A DNA stretch of 27,412 bases from a virus, in the IMG/VR virus record IMGVR_UViG_3300029911_000122, positions 1 through 27,412 of that record. The stretch is one strand, 5' to 3'. A program made the translations under genes and the position numbers. Below, piece after piece: positions 1 through 7,602 of the stretch; the first letter of the stretch is position 1, and each line of letters opens with the position of its first letter. The notes beneath the pieces were generated by a model that ran no database searches, was not told where the DNA came from, and saw nothing but the letters and a program-made list of their open reading frames with translations.

Positions 1-119
1 AGCCCCGTCACACTATCCGTAAGCCCCGTCACACTATCCGTAAGCCCCGTCACACTATCCGTAAGCCCCGTCACACTATCCGTAAGCCCCGTCACACTAT
101 CCGTAAGCCCCGTCACACT
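1..119. repeat. 21-bp tandem direct repeat array (about 5.7 copies, open at the left edge)
   Basis: Five perfect 21-bp units lie at 1-21, 22-42, 43-63, 64-84 and 85-105, followed by a 14-bp partial unit at 106-119. The core is CCCCGTCACACTATCC. There are no spacers, so this is not a CRISPR array. The array starts at the first base, so its true length is unknown. It overlaps the last codon and stop of the primase-helicase gene, whose terminal Val codon and TGA lie inside the partial unit. A 21-bp period is two helical turns, so each CCCGTCAC half-site would face the same side of the DNA. Iteron-like origin, regulator-binding array or genome-end repeat are possible readings; the role is inferred. 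Confidence 0.95.
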
Positions 120-2437
120 TGATCCTTCTCGTACTGCTTCGTTATCCTCTGCCCATCATCCCATAGTAGAGTAAGATGATCTGATCGCACGTACAGGCAC
201 GGGCGATTACCGTCGGGTATGACGTTAGACGTCGTACGGCCTTCAAGCAATCCTCTGTGGAGTTCGTACCCTAAACTGCGAAGTAGCTCACCACGTTTGT
301 TGCGTGCAATCCGAGCGGTTGCGCGTATCTCGTCAAGTAAATTATTTAATGCTGTGGTGGACACCCAGCCGTTGCGGAATCCCGGACGACCAGATGCAAT
401 TGCCTCGATGACTTCTTGTTCGATACGACCTGCGGATTGAGTGATTGCGCTCTCAGTACACGAAGTTGTTGGTACTCGTCTGCAAGAGCCAGCCGGGTTA
501 TATTCATCGAGTATGTGATAGTTCCGGAGAAAATGATTAACGTTAGCGAATCCACCATCATTCAACCACCCATACAATCGTTCGAAATAGCCACCTGACA
601 TCCCATCGCGCTTGAGGTCTTCAAGTGATTGCTGTGCAGTGTAAAAAGGTGCGAAGGTTCGGTTATTTCTCGTCTTACGAAGGCCGTCTTTGTGATTACT
701 ATTAATGATGAAATTCGCACATACTTGCCGTGTAACTTTTTTACCGCCTTTTGGTTCGATCTCTTGCCATTCTCCGGTAATCATCGGCTTCAATGCTTCG
801 TATATTTCGTTTAGCCCATCGGCTACGTAAATATCTTCTACTGCAATAAAAACGCGCTCGTACATAAAATCGTTAAACCGGCTGGCAAGTTCTGCAGCTT
901 TGGGAAAATGTGTGTAGGCTGATCCGACAGCGTATTGCACGCACTTCGTTAATAGTGTTTTACCGTTTCCCTCAACGCCTTGAATAAATGGACACCACTG
1001 GAATTTCACGCCTTGGTATTGTACGACGGCTGCCATGTAGGACAGCAAGATATCTGCGTCTCGTTTCACTGGACACAGCTTAATGAGGTGTTCCAGAAAA
1101 AGTGTTACGTCACCCTCAACACAGGGTATTTCCATCGGCCAGTACGTATTTACGTAAGTAAACCCGTTCTGATTAATAATCGCACCTGTCGGTAAATCAG
1201 GACGAAAACAGGTGTCGTCGACTTGCGGATGTACCACAAGTTGAGAATCGATAAAAGCATCGAACGCGTTTTTAGTTGTACGTGAGTTTGCAGCATCAAT
1301 CGTAAATATTTTACCGCCATACGCCGATTTAAAAACTGTTGGTTTTAGCAATCGTCCGCGCGGCACAAGCATTTTATCTTGCTCGATCACATACACACAA
1401 CCGGCGAAATATGCGGCTTGTTGCTCTGCGTTGAGAAATGCAGACGATGTGTCAATGCTCGCGACCATGACGGGCGCAACTGGCGGGGGATCAATACAGA
1501 CGGTCGTGTTGATCTCTATCGCGTTAACAATCGTTCGCGGCAGATAATCGCCACGATCGTATTTGTCACGATAGAGCCCTGATGCGAGCATGAGCGTACG
1601 CATGCGCTCCGCATCACATCCCGTCCAAAACGCTAGATGCTGGGCAAGCGCCGCATCAGCTTTCGAGTCATCGTATCCGTCCAGTTTATCCGGTGCCGGG
1701 TAAGCTCCGGCTAGTATGTGCACGTTACGCTGCCATAAATCACGAAACGTCGCTTTGCTACTAAATGTATTACGATGTGGCAAACAAGCACGACGGATCA
1801 GATCCGAGTCATCCACAGAGCCAACCCATCGTGAATCGACGCCACGCGTAACAAGTGTTGCGAAACGTTGTAATATATCGCCATTGCCGTTACTATTCGA
1901 ACGGGGCGGAAAATATTGGTTTGCTATCTCCCAGATCGCATCAGACGTAAACGCCGCGTTACCCACAGCATTGTTGCCGGTTAAAGCTACGAAACGACCA
2001 GAGTTATAGAGTTCTATATTTAACTCGGCAGGCTTGCAACAATGCTCAGGTAATATCCCCGATCCGATAATATGTAATCCTTGTCCCGATTGCGAAACCT
2101 CGACTGCGCACCCCACTAAGCGCGTCAGGAGTTCGACTGCTAGCGGTGACCACTTGCCGTTAACCACACAAGAATCGATATCAAGAAACCAAAACGGATC
2201 GTTATCTGTAAAAACGAACCCTACACCATGACGCGCACCCATGCGGTTGGCTGCGGCCATTGCCTCGTCGCCGCTTAACCATATGGCGGGGTCGTGTGCG
2301 TTGGCTGGTAGCCCTGTATTGAGGTTTACTGGGATTTTATCAGACTTACCGGGTCGCGATGTGCTAGGTCTGATGTGGTATACGACAAACTGTTTATACA
2401 AATTTAAAGCGTGAAAGGCCGCCGGCATGAATTCCAT
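113..2437 (-). CDS. Primase-helicase: PrimPol-like N-terminus, PriCT-like middle, SF3/D5-type helicase
   Basis: This 774-aa protein probably primes and unwinds DNA at the phage fork. Residues 1-155 resemble the archaeo-eukaryotic prim-pol fold: the LDID motif gives D86 and D88, H122 sits in SGQGLHIIG, and IELYNSGRFVALTG follows. Residues 250-310 resemble a PriCT domain. Residues 440-610 are an SF3/D5-like ATPase with Walker A GVEGNGKT at 486-493, a Walker B-like VFIAVEDI and a sensor-like FIINSNHKDGLRKTRNNR. The ATG at 2437 follows AAGGGA; a second ATG three codons later is less well placed. It is the last gene of the leftward operon and ends inside the tandem repeat array. The fused layout recalls P4 alpha-like and other phage or plasmid primases. 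Confidence 0.93.
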   Translation of the reverse strand: MEFMPAAFHALNLYKQFVVYHIRPSTSRPGKSDKIPVNLNTGLPANAHDPAIWLSGDEAMAAANRMGARHGVGFVFTDNDPFWFLDIDSCVVNGKWSPLAVELLTRLVGCAVEVSQSGQGLHIIGSGILPEHCCKPAELNIELYNSGRFVALTGNNAVGNAAFTSDAIWEIANQYFPPRSNSNGNGDILQRFATLVTRGVDSRWVGSVDDSDLIRRACLPHRNTFSSKATFRDLWQRNVHILAGAYPAPDKLDGYDDSKADAALAQHLAFWTGCDAERMRTLMLASGLYRDKYDRGDYLPRTIVNAIEINTTVCIDPPPVAPVMVASIDTSSAFLNAEQQAAYFAGCVYVIEQDKMLVPRGRLLKPTVFKSAYGGKIFTIDAANSRTTKNAFDAFIDSQLVVHPQVDDTCFRPDLPTGAIINQNGFTYVNTYWPMEIPCVEGDVTLFLEHLIKLCPVKRDADILLSYMAAVVQYQGVKFQWCPFIQGVEGNGKTLLTKCVQYAVGSAYTHFPKAAELASRFNDFMYERVFIAVEDIYVADGLNEIYEALKPMITGEWQEIEPKGGKKVTRQVCANFIINSNHKDGLRKTRNNRTFAPFYTAQQSLEDLKRDGMSGGYFERLYGWLNDGGFANVNHFLRNYHILDEYNPAGSCRRVPTTSCTESAITQSAGRIEQEVIEAIASGRPGFRNGWVSTTALNNLLDEIRATARIARNKRGELLRSLGYELHRGLLEGRTTSNVIPDGNRPCLYVRSDHLTLLWDDGQRITKQYEKDQV

Positions 2438-2467
2438 TTGTTATCCCTTGATGAATATACTTACGTG

Positions 2468-2776
2468 CTAGTCGAAAAGCGCTTTTATTTTGTTACGAAG
2501 TGCAGGCGTTAGTTTACTGGTTAATGGGTCGTGCAAGCTAATACCTTGTGCAATGATTTCTACAATACCTCTGTCGATTGCCGCACTTAGAATGACGCGC
2601 TTAAACTGCGCCATGGTAAAAAAATACTTTGATACAAGTCCGACGGACACCGACACCTCGCGTGCAACGTCTTCGCGTGTGACTGCGTGATACCCGTGTC
2701 GGATCGCCAGTTTAATACCCGCTTGTAGTATTTGTTCTTTTCGTTCTTGCGGGTCTTTACGCTCTCTTTCTTTCAT
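2468..2776 (-). CDS. TetR-type helix-turn-helix protein, DNA-binding domain only
   Basis: The 102-aa product matches the N-terminal half of TetR/AcrR regulators. A first helix (EQILQAGIKLAIRHGY, about 16-31) is followed by the HTH (TREDVAREVSVSVGLVSKYF, about 35-54) and a helix at AQFKRVILSAAI. Classical TetR proteins are about 190-220 aa with a C-terminal ligand and dimerisation domain; here only about 40 residues follow the HTH. Small TetR-like proteins of this size occur in phages, so it need not be a fragment. It starts in a TAATG overlap with the upstream gene. It is a candidate to bind the palindromes found in this window, but that is inference. Confidence 0.85.
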   Translation of the reverse strand: MKERERKDPQERKEQILQAGIKLAIRHGYHAVTREDVAREVSVSVGLVSKYFFTMAQFKRVILSAAIDRGIVEIIAQGISLHDPLTSKLTPALRNKIKALFD

Positions 2777-2976
2777 TATTCTATGTGCTCCGGGGCGAGT
2801 TCGCGCCCGTTAATCAAGTGTGTGATTAGCTCACGCGTGCATAACGCGCATGCTCTAGGATTTTTATCGTGTGCTCCGTTATACACAGCGGCTTCAACAT
2901 TCGCGAAGTGGAACCCCGGGTCGAGGGACGCACCGCACCACGTTGTATCTGTATCCTGTTTAATGTGTGCTGTCAT
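2776..2976 (-). CDS. Small Cys-containing hypothetical protein
   Basis: This is a 66-aa protein of unknown function. C14 (TTWCGASLD) and a CALC pair at C43/C46 (ACALCTREL), with nearby His residues, suggest one zinc site. The start overlaps the stop of the upstream VRR-NUC gene by ATGA, and the stop overlaps the TetR-like start by one base (TAATG), so it is almost certainly translated in this operon. No family name can be assigned from the sequence alone. Confidence 0.75.
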   Translation of the reverse strand: MTAHIKQDTDTTWCGASLDPGFHFANVEAAVYNGAHDKNPRACALCTRELITHLINGRELAPEHIE

Positions 2977-3449
2977 AGCGTACCCTCACCGGTCGCAAAC
3001 GCCGCATCACCGCCCATGCTCACAACTAACTCGATCCATTTTAATTGCGCTCGTTCTTCAGGCGAATCGTGGAACGCCCATGTATTCCGTTTCACTTCGC
3101 GTGATAGAAACTGCCCTATGGTGTGGCCGATATGCGCAGTCGTGATAATCACAGGGCGTATACCGATCAGGTCGGCGGACTTGACCACACGGTTAACCGC
3201 GGTGCTCTCGTTCGCTAATCCGTAGCGTACGAACCCTGTATCGGTTGCGAACGCTCCGACGTTGTTACGCCACAATCTGCAACCTTTGTTCGTTGCTTCT
3301 AGCTTAATGATGTTCATGATCGCGGCCTCTGATTTATTGTCCGCCCAGTGCGGTGCGGGATGATCACGATCAACCCCAAACTGTATGCGCAAGTCGGCGA
3401 TTGCGTCGTCTGATATGTTCCACTTTTTAACCCATTCCGTTAGTAGCAT
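2973..3449 (-). CDS. VRR-NUC domain nuclease
   Basis: This 158-aa protein has the compact VRR-NUC fold, a PD-(D/E)XK family in phages, in bacteria and in FAN1, linked to structure-specific (for example Holliday junction) cleavage. The visible order matches the family: E41 in NKSEAAIMN, the GCRLWRNNVGA block at 57-66, RYGLANES, SADLIGIRPV with D93, then EVKR with E118 and K120, and a final SPEERAQLKWIELVVSMGG helix. The ATG at 3449 follows GGGGAG. A promoter lies inside the end of the upstream helicase gene. It probably processes recombination or replication intermediates. Confidence 0.92.
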   Translation of the reverse strand: MLLTEWVKKWNISDDAIADLRIQFGVDRDHPAPHWADNKSEAAIMNIIKLEATNKGCRLWRNNVGAFATDTGFVRYGLANESTAVNRVVKSADLIGIRPVIITTAHIGHTIGQFLSREVKRNTWAFHDSPEERAQLKWIELVVSMGGDAAFATGEGTL

Positions 3450-3469
3450 GGCGATACTCCCCTAATCCA

Positions 3470-5104
3470 TCATGCTACCGTAGTATTGACCTTGGCGTCA
3501 ATAGCGCGCTTCACGCGGTCGCATAGGTCGTTTGCGGCGTTGGCGCCTAGAGTCTGGGCGGTGCCGATATCTATGCCGAACGCGTGATAAAATTGCCTGT
3601 ATATGCCGGAGTCATCCACACCAAGAGCCCGCGGCCAGCCCGCCCATTGCGCGATCGCCATGCGTAGGTCGTGTTGCGACTGTTGGCGCGCGGTATGTCG
3701 TAGTGCGACCGCTCGCTGGGCTATTGCGTCAAGCCCTTGTGGTATACGGACGCCGCCATCGATCCGGTCGATCTCACCGCGTAAGGCGGCGAGCACGGAT
3801 GGGTCGAGCTCGGTTAAATCCCCGTCAACTTGTGCGGGAGTCGATCTCTGTTGTGGGGGTGTGTAAAACCCGCAGTTAGGGCAAACCCTGATCGTGCGAG
3901 GGTAAACCCCCATGCAGGCCGGATTAAGACACACACGCAGCGGGATAACGTCGTCCGCGGGTTTAGCGCGCCGATCTCGACGATCAAGCGACCATGCCCG
4001 CGGGGCGTCTGGGAGGCCATGGCGAATGACGTTACCCACATGATCGATAATTTTAGCATGTGTTTTGCCCGGCATGGGACGGAGGGATCGCCCGAATTGC
4101 TGTGAGTATAACCCGTATGATGCGGTCGGCCGCGCCATCGACACTACGCTAATCGCCGGAACGTCCACGCCTTCGCCGAGTAAATCCACGTTTACAAGCT
4201 GCAGCAATTCGCCGTTGCGGAACCGGCGCATAATTGCTGAGCGCAAGAGATCGGGGGTTTTACTGCTGATTACCTCTGCCGGTACGCCTGCGGCGCGGAA
4301 CGCTGCAGCTATGTCGGTCGCGGCCTCAATGTCAACCGCAAAGGTAACACCCGGTTGACCGGGTGCAATCCGTTGATAATGCGCTACCACATCACCCGTA
4401 ATGTGAGACTTGTGGATCGCCGCGCGTAGTGGTTTAGGGCTGAAATCACCCCCCGGCGCCGTGGTTACCGCGGATAAGTCGAGATCGGAGGAAGGGGCGA
4501 ATATTCGGTAGTCGGTAAGATAACCCATCCGGATAAGCTCCCGCATCCCTACTCCTATCACCATCGCATCCATGATCCCATCCGCATGTCGACCGAGCCC
4601 TCGACCGTCCGCGCGAATGGGGGTTGCTGTGGGATACAGTCCGTTTGCATTAGGAAACAAAGCGGCCGCTCGTCCCCACTTATTATCGAGTAAGGGGTGA
4701 TGCCCTTCGTCTTGCACGACTAGTTTGATTCGTTTGAACCATGCTGTATCAGGTGCCATGCGTATGAGGGTATCTACTCCTGCCACCACAACCCGGCTAT
4801 GCGGGTCATAGAACGATCGACCGAATTCTGCCATGTGGATCGCGATCACATCACGGATCGCCTGTCTCTGTGCGATCAAGTTATGCTGTATGCCATAGCG
4901 GCCTAGCGTGATTGATATCTGGCTAACGAGTTCGACGCGATGCGCGATCGCGATACAAGGATCGACCGATTGTGACATGAGGTATGCAAAGATTGCCGTT
5001 TTACCGCCGCCCGTCGCAAGCTGGACGAGTACGTTTCGGGCGCCTGTTGCCCACGCTGCGCGTATGTCATGCACAACGGCTATCTGATACGGTCTAAGCT
5101 GCAT
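3470..5104 (-). CDS. DEAD/DEAH-like superfamily 2 helicase with C-terminal zinc motif
   Basis: This 544-aa helicase starts at the ATG at 5104 (MQLRPYQ), which has AGGGGA upstream. An 18-residue in-frame extension from a TTG at 5158 is rejected because it would start within the promoter. Motif I is ATGGGKT (30-36), motif II is DEGH (132-135) rather than DEAH, motif III-like PTATPIR follows, and motif VI is QQFGRSLRP. The C-terminal region has CLNPACMGVYPRTIRVCPNCG, a likely four-Cys zinc knuckle. Phage members of this SF2 group are found beside primase and nuclease genes and are presumed to remodel forks or start replication. It is the first gene of the leftward operon. Confidence 0.93.
   Translation of the reverse strand: MQLRPYQIAVVHDIRAAWATGARNVLVQLATGGGKTAIFAYLMSQSVDPCIAIAHRVELVSQISITLGRYGIQHNLIAQRQAIRDVIAIHMAEFGRSFYDPHSRVVVAGVDTLIRMAPDTAWFKRIKLVVQDEGHHPLLDNKWGRAAALFPNANGLYPTATPIRADGRGLGRHADGIMDAMVIGVGMRELIRMGYLTDYRIFAPSSDLDLSAVTTAPGGDFSPKPLRAAIHKSHITGDVVAHYQRIAPGQPGVTFAVDIEAATDIAAAFRAAGVPAEVISSKTPDLLRSAIMRRFRNGELLQLVNVDLLGEGVDVPAISVVSMARPTASYGLYSQQFGRSLRPMPGKTHAKIIDHVGNVIRHGLPDAPRAWSLDRRDRRAKPADDVIPLRVCLNPACMGVYPRTIRVCPNCGFYTPPQQRSTPAQVDGDLTELDPSVLAALRGEIDRIDGGVRIPQGLDAIAQRAVALRHTARQQSQHDLRMAIAQWAGWPRALGVDDSGIYRQFYHAFGIDIGTAQTLGANAANDLCDRVKRAIDAKVNTTVA
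3472..3501 (-). promoter_or_regulatory. Predicted sigma70-type promoter for the VRR-NUC gene and downstream genes
   Basis: Read on the minus strand, TTGACG (3501-3496), an 18-bp spacer and TAGCAT (3477-3472) lie 23 bp upstream of the ATG at 3449. The promoter sits inside the last codons of the helicase gene, and the -35 is one arm of a 16-bp palindrome. TAGCAT matches four of six -10 consensus bases. This is prediction only. Confidence 0.5.
3486..3501. promoter_or_regulatory. Palindromic operator candidate (TTGACC-N4-CGTCAA)
   Basis: A 16-bp inverted repeat with 5 of 6 arm positions complementary, same geometry as the sites at 5116, 7528 and 9437. It covers the -35 of the predicted minus-strand promoter for the VRR-NUC gene. 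Confidence 0.5.
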
Positions 5105-5115
5105 GCGATCCCCTA

Positions 5116-5131
5116 TTGACGAGGCCGTCAT
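5116..5131. promoter_or_regulatory. Palindromic operator candidate (TTGACG-N4-CGTCAT) between divergent operons
   Basis: A 16-bp inverted repeat with 5 of 6 complementary arm positions. It overlaps the -35 of the rightward promoter and the last two bases of the -10 (5135-5130) of the leftward promoter, so one bound protein could block both directions. Confidence 0.6.
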
Positions 5132-5145
5132 TATCATTGTATCGT
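5116..5145 (+). promoter_or_regulatory. Predicted rightward early promoter
   Basis: TTGACG (5116-5121) is followed after 18 bp by TATCGT (5140-5145), 30 bp before the ATG at 5176. The -35 is near consensus and the -10 matches four of six. It shares its -35 with the palindrome. Confidence 0.5.
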
Positions 5146-5158
5146 AGCGACCTGTCAA
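5130..5158 (-). promoter_or_regulatory. Predicted leftward early promoter (strong sigma70 match)
   Basis: On the minus strand, TTGACA (5158-5153), exactly 17 bp and GATAAT (5135-5130) form a near-perfect sigma70 promoter. It would drive the helicase gene starting at 5104 and the rest of the leftward operon. The -10 touches the palindrome at 5116-5131, a normal place for repressor control. Confidence 0.75.
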
Positions 5159-5175
5159 CTAACGGAGCACCGAGC

Positions 5176-5937
5176 ATGATCAAGATCGAGATAACGAACC
5201 CCCACGAAATGACCGAGCGCGAGATACACAACATGTGCACGTATCTGTACGCATGTGTCGGCCAAGTCGTAGCGAAAGCACCAGACGCACCTCAACGTGG
5301 TAGAGCCGGTGACCTTACCGCTGGTGATCTGATCGACGGTCAGCGACTGATAGCTGCTAAACGCGACGAACAAGGACTTAGCAAAGATGTATTTATGGAT
5401 ATGGTGGACACACCGAGCGCACCGCCCGTCCCCGAGTACCTAGCGAATACCGGTGCGGCCAACCCGTCGTTACCTAGCGGCATGATTGCCACACCTGTCG
5501 AGCTCGTGCTCGACGCGAAGGGTTACCCCTACGACGGTCGCATCCATTCACGCGAGGCGACACGCGTTAAGGACGGCACGTGGAAACTCAAACGCGGCGT
5601 TGAGATGGAAGAAGTGATTCGAATCCGTAACGAGTATATGGCTGCACAACTGGCACCTGTTCCGGCAGCCGTGTCGATGACACCGGCCGCTCCCGTAACC
5701 AACGTTCCACCTCCTCCGCCTGCTGTACCCGCTACCGGAGTTCCGCTTGATTTCCCCGCTATGATTACGCTTGTGTCTGAGGCTTTTAACAAGCATCGCG
5801 TTACGCAAGCCGACGTACTTTCGATCGTTACGGAGCTAGGATTACCCACGCTGCCTATGCTACAAACTCGCCCCGACCTCTTGCCCCATTTCCATTCACG
5901 GTTCATGGCTCTGTTAAACAAGGCGGTTGCGGCATGA
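5176..5937 (+). CDS. Conserved phage protein with G-x-P-(W/Y)-D-x-R-I-H motif
   Basis: The start at 5176 is chosen because GGAG lies 8 bp upstream; a longer frame opens at 5116 inside the promoter and is rejected. The 253-aa product has an acidic or helical N-terminus, a block at 116-141 with GYPYDGRIHSREATR then DGTWKLKRGV, a Pro/Ala-rich linker (about 161-190), and a helical end at 196-250 with VTQADVLSIV and LPMLQTRPDLLP. The central block and this end recur in phage proteins encoded near replication genes, but the biochemical role is not known to me. First gene of the rightward operon. Confidence 0.85.
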   Translation: MIKIEITNPHEMTEREIHNMCTYLYACVGQVVAKAPDAPQRGRAGDLTAGDLIDGQRLIAAKRDEQGLSKDVFMDMVDTPSAPPVPEYLANTGAANPSLPSGMIATPVELVLDAKGYPYDGRIHSREATRVKDGTWKLKRGVEMEEVIRIRNEYMAAQLAPVPAAVSMTPAAPVTNVPPPPPAVPATGVPLDFPAMITLVSEAFNKHRVTQADVLSIVTELGLPTLPMLQTRPDLLPHFHSRFMALLNKAVAA

Positions 5938-6203
5938 GCGAAACAATATGGGAGCAAATAGCAACCGGTGGCAGTGGTGATGGCGCTCTAGTTCGGCTTA
6001 AAGTTCCGGGCGGCTGGTTGTATAGAGACACGACGGTAATAGCGAATAGGGATGGTCTTTTCCCCGTTGTTACCATGTGTTTCGTGCCTGAACCCAGCGG
6101 AAGCAATGTGCTGTATGTATGCCGTTGCGGGGGTGACGTAACGTTTATGACTGTGTATGGCCTAAAACATTGCATGAATTGTGCGGGGGTCGTGTATGAG
6201 TGA
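5934..6203 (+). CDS. Small hypothetical protein with C-terminal zinc-ribbon-like cysteines
   Basis: The 89-aa product begins in an ATGA overlap with the previous gene. The C-terminal part has CRCGGDVTF followed by HCMNCAGV, a CxC plus CxxC pattern that could hold one zinc. The next gene starts inside its last codons (6196). Function unknown; the overlaps at both ends make translation likely. Confidence 0.75.
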   Translation: MSETIWEQIATGGSGDGALVRLKVPGGWLYRDTTVIANRDGLFPVVTMCFVPEPSGSNVLYVCRCGGDVTFMTVYGLKHCMNCAGVVYE

Positions 6204-7317
6204 ACATTCCATACTTCCCCCGTCAAGCGCCGCGCGTCGCGTAGCGTGTCCGGGGTCGCGTAAATTAGAATCGATGTATCCGGATCAGGGTTCGCCGCAT
6301 GCTCGGGAGGGTGAGGCGGCGCACTGGGTCGCGTCGGAACTGTTACGTACGCGAATCAACATACCGCCGATCGCGCCTAACGGTGAGCAAATCACCACGG
6401 AAATGCTGCAGGGCGGAGAGATGTATGTGCAAGCGATTCACGAGGTAATGGGGTCGGAGCTCCTCGCACTGCACATTGAAGAACGGGTTACGATCGCTTC
6501 AATCCATCGCGACTGTTGGGGGACACCCGATGCATGGTGGTTCGACATGTCAAGCAGTACGCTACACATTTGGGACTACAAGTTTGGACACGGGTTCGTT
6601 GAAGTATTCGAGAATTGGCAGTTAATCGAGTACGCGAGCGGGATACTTGATCAGCTGGGGATAGATGGACTTTATGATCAGAGAACTACAGTCAATTTTT
6701 ACATCGTACAGCCCCGTTCTTACCATCGCGATGGCGCTGTTCGCCGCTGGTCAGTGCGCGCGAGTGATCTTCGGCCGTTTTTTAATATCTTGCATGTTGC
6801 GGAAGCTCGAACGTTCGATGCTGCGCCAATCTGTCGTCCGAGTCCTGAGTGTACGTATTGCACCGCCCGCCATGCGTGCGAAGCATTACAACGATCGGCA
6901 TTATCGGCAGTCGATCTGAGTCAGTGCGCTATCGTTCACGATCTCAATGCGTTAGCCACAGGGTCAGAGCTCCGTGTGCTCGAACATGCGGCTATGCTCC
7001 TTGATGCACGGATCACCGGACTACGCGAACAAGCACTTGCGATGATCGCACGGGGTGAGGTTGTTTCGTGGTATACGGCTGAGCCCACCACAGGGCGTCA
7101 ACGTTGGATTAAACCAGACGGTGAGGTGGTCGCCATGGGTGTATTGATGGGGTTCGATCTGAGTCAGCCAGCGAAACCAATTACACCGAAGCAAGCGATC
7201 TCGGCCGGTATGAACAAAATGCTCGTTGAATCGCTAAGCGAAACACAGCACGGCGCATTGAAGCTCGTAGCAGATAATGGATCGAAAGCACGTAAAATAT
7301 TTGGAGGTGTTTCATGA
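6196..7317 (+). CDS. PD-(D/E)XK nuclease, DUF2800 / Cas4-RecB-like
   Basis: Start at the ATG 6196 (MSEHSIL) after GGGGG; an upstream GTG at 6181 is less likely. The 373-aa protein has REGEAAHWVASELL near residue 40, D112 in WGTPDAW, D127 and K129 in IWDYKFG, and the NWQLIEYA helix, the usual order of a RecB-like nuclease. C18 plus a C-terminal cluster (ICRPSPECTYCTARHAC) resembles the split four-Cys iron-sulfur site of Cas4 and AddB. DUF2800 proteins are common in phage replication modules beside SSB and polymerase. Likely role: DNA end processing or recombination. It overlaps the next gene by ATGA. Confidence 0.9.
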   Translation: MSEHSILPPSSAARRVACPGSRKLESMYPDQGSPHAREGEAAHWVASELLRTRINIPPIAPNGEQITTEMLQGGEMYVQAIHEVMGSELLALHIEERVTIASIHRDCWGTPDAWWFDMSSSTLHIWDYKFGHGFVEVFENWQLIEYASGILDQLGIDGLYDQRTTVNFYIVQPRSYHRDGAVRRWSVRASDLRPFFNILHVAEARTFDAAPICRPSPECTYCTARHACEALQRSALSAVDLSQCAIVHDLNALATGSELRVLEHAAMLLDARITGLREQALAMIARGEVVSWYTAEPTTGRQRWIKPDGEVVAMGVLMGFDLSQPAKPITPKQAISAGMNKMLVESLSETQHGALKLVADNGSKARKIFGGVS

Positions 7318-7514
7318 GTCCCGACTACTACCAAGCACTAACTGATGTGATCGACGATCTAAAACGCGCATGTCACGAAATACTCGCGGATGAGCGTATT
7401 CCCGATGACTCTACTAAAACAATATCACTCGTGGTGCTAGAGTCAGTTATTCGCCGTGTTGAGGAACTGGGTAGGTCGGCCGGATTATCCACAACCCTCG
7501 ACCGTCTTTCATAA
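7314..7514 (+). CDS. Small hypothetical helical protein
   Basis: A 66-aa, mostly helical product (YQALTDVIDDLKRACHEIL and LVVLESVIRRVEELGRSAG). It starts in an ATGA overlap with the nuclease gene and is the last gene before the promoter at 7528. No recognisable family. Confidence 0.7.
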   Translation: MSPDYYQALTDVIDDLKRACHEILADERIPDDSTKTISLVVLESVIRRVEELGRSAGLSTTLDRLS

Positions 7515-7527
7515 ACACAAATAGCTA

Positions 7528-7543
7528 TTGACGTACCCGTCAC
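7528..7543. promoter_or_regulatory. Palindromic operator candidate (TTGACG-N4-CGTCAC)
   Basis: 16-bp inverted repeat with 5 of 6 complementary arm positions, overlapping the -35 and spacer of the promoter here. Its right arm, CCCGTCAC, also occurs in every unit of the array at 1-119. Confidence 0.55.
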
Positions 7544-7556
7544 TAAGGAGTAAGAT
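7528..7556 (+). promoter_or_regulatory. Predicted promoter for the second rightward gene group
   Basis: TTGACG (7528-7533), a 17-bp spacer and TAAGAT (7551-7556) lie 47 bp before the ATG at 7603. The match to sigma70 consensus is good, and the 88-bp gap from the previous stop is unusually large for this block. Confidence 0.65.
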
Positions 7557-7602
7557 CGCTCTATCAGGTCGGCAATGTGCTGCCCGCAATGGGGGATAAA
7601 AC

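Noticed and set aside
1-119. CRISPR array
   Set aside because: The 21-bp units are directly joined with no spacers and there are no cas genes.
2475-2486. 12-bp perfect palindrome AAAAGCGCTTTT
   Set aside because: It lies inside the TetR-like coding sequence (IKALF), and a short A/T-rich palindrome of this size may arise by chance; not matching the other operators.
5105-5158. TTG start and extended N-terminus for the leftward helicase
   Set aside because: The TTG is part of the -35 TTGACA, and the ATG at 5104 has AGGGGA before it and matches the family start (QLRPYQ).
5116-5175. Extended N-terminus for the gene at 5176
   Set aside because: The extra codons run through the promoter and the palindrome, and the ATG at 5176 has a good ribosome site.
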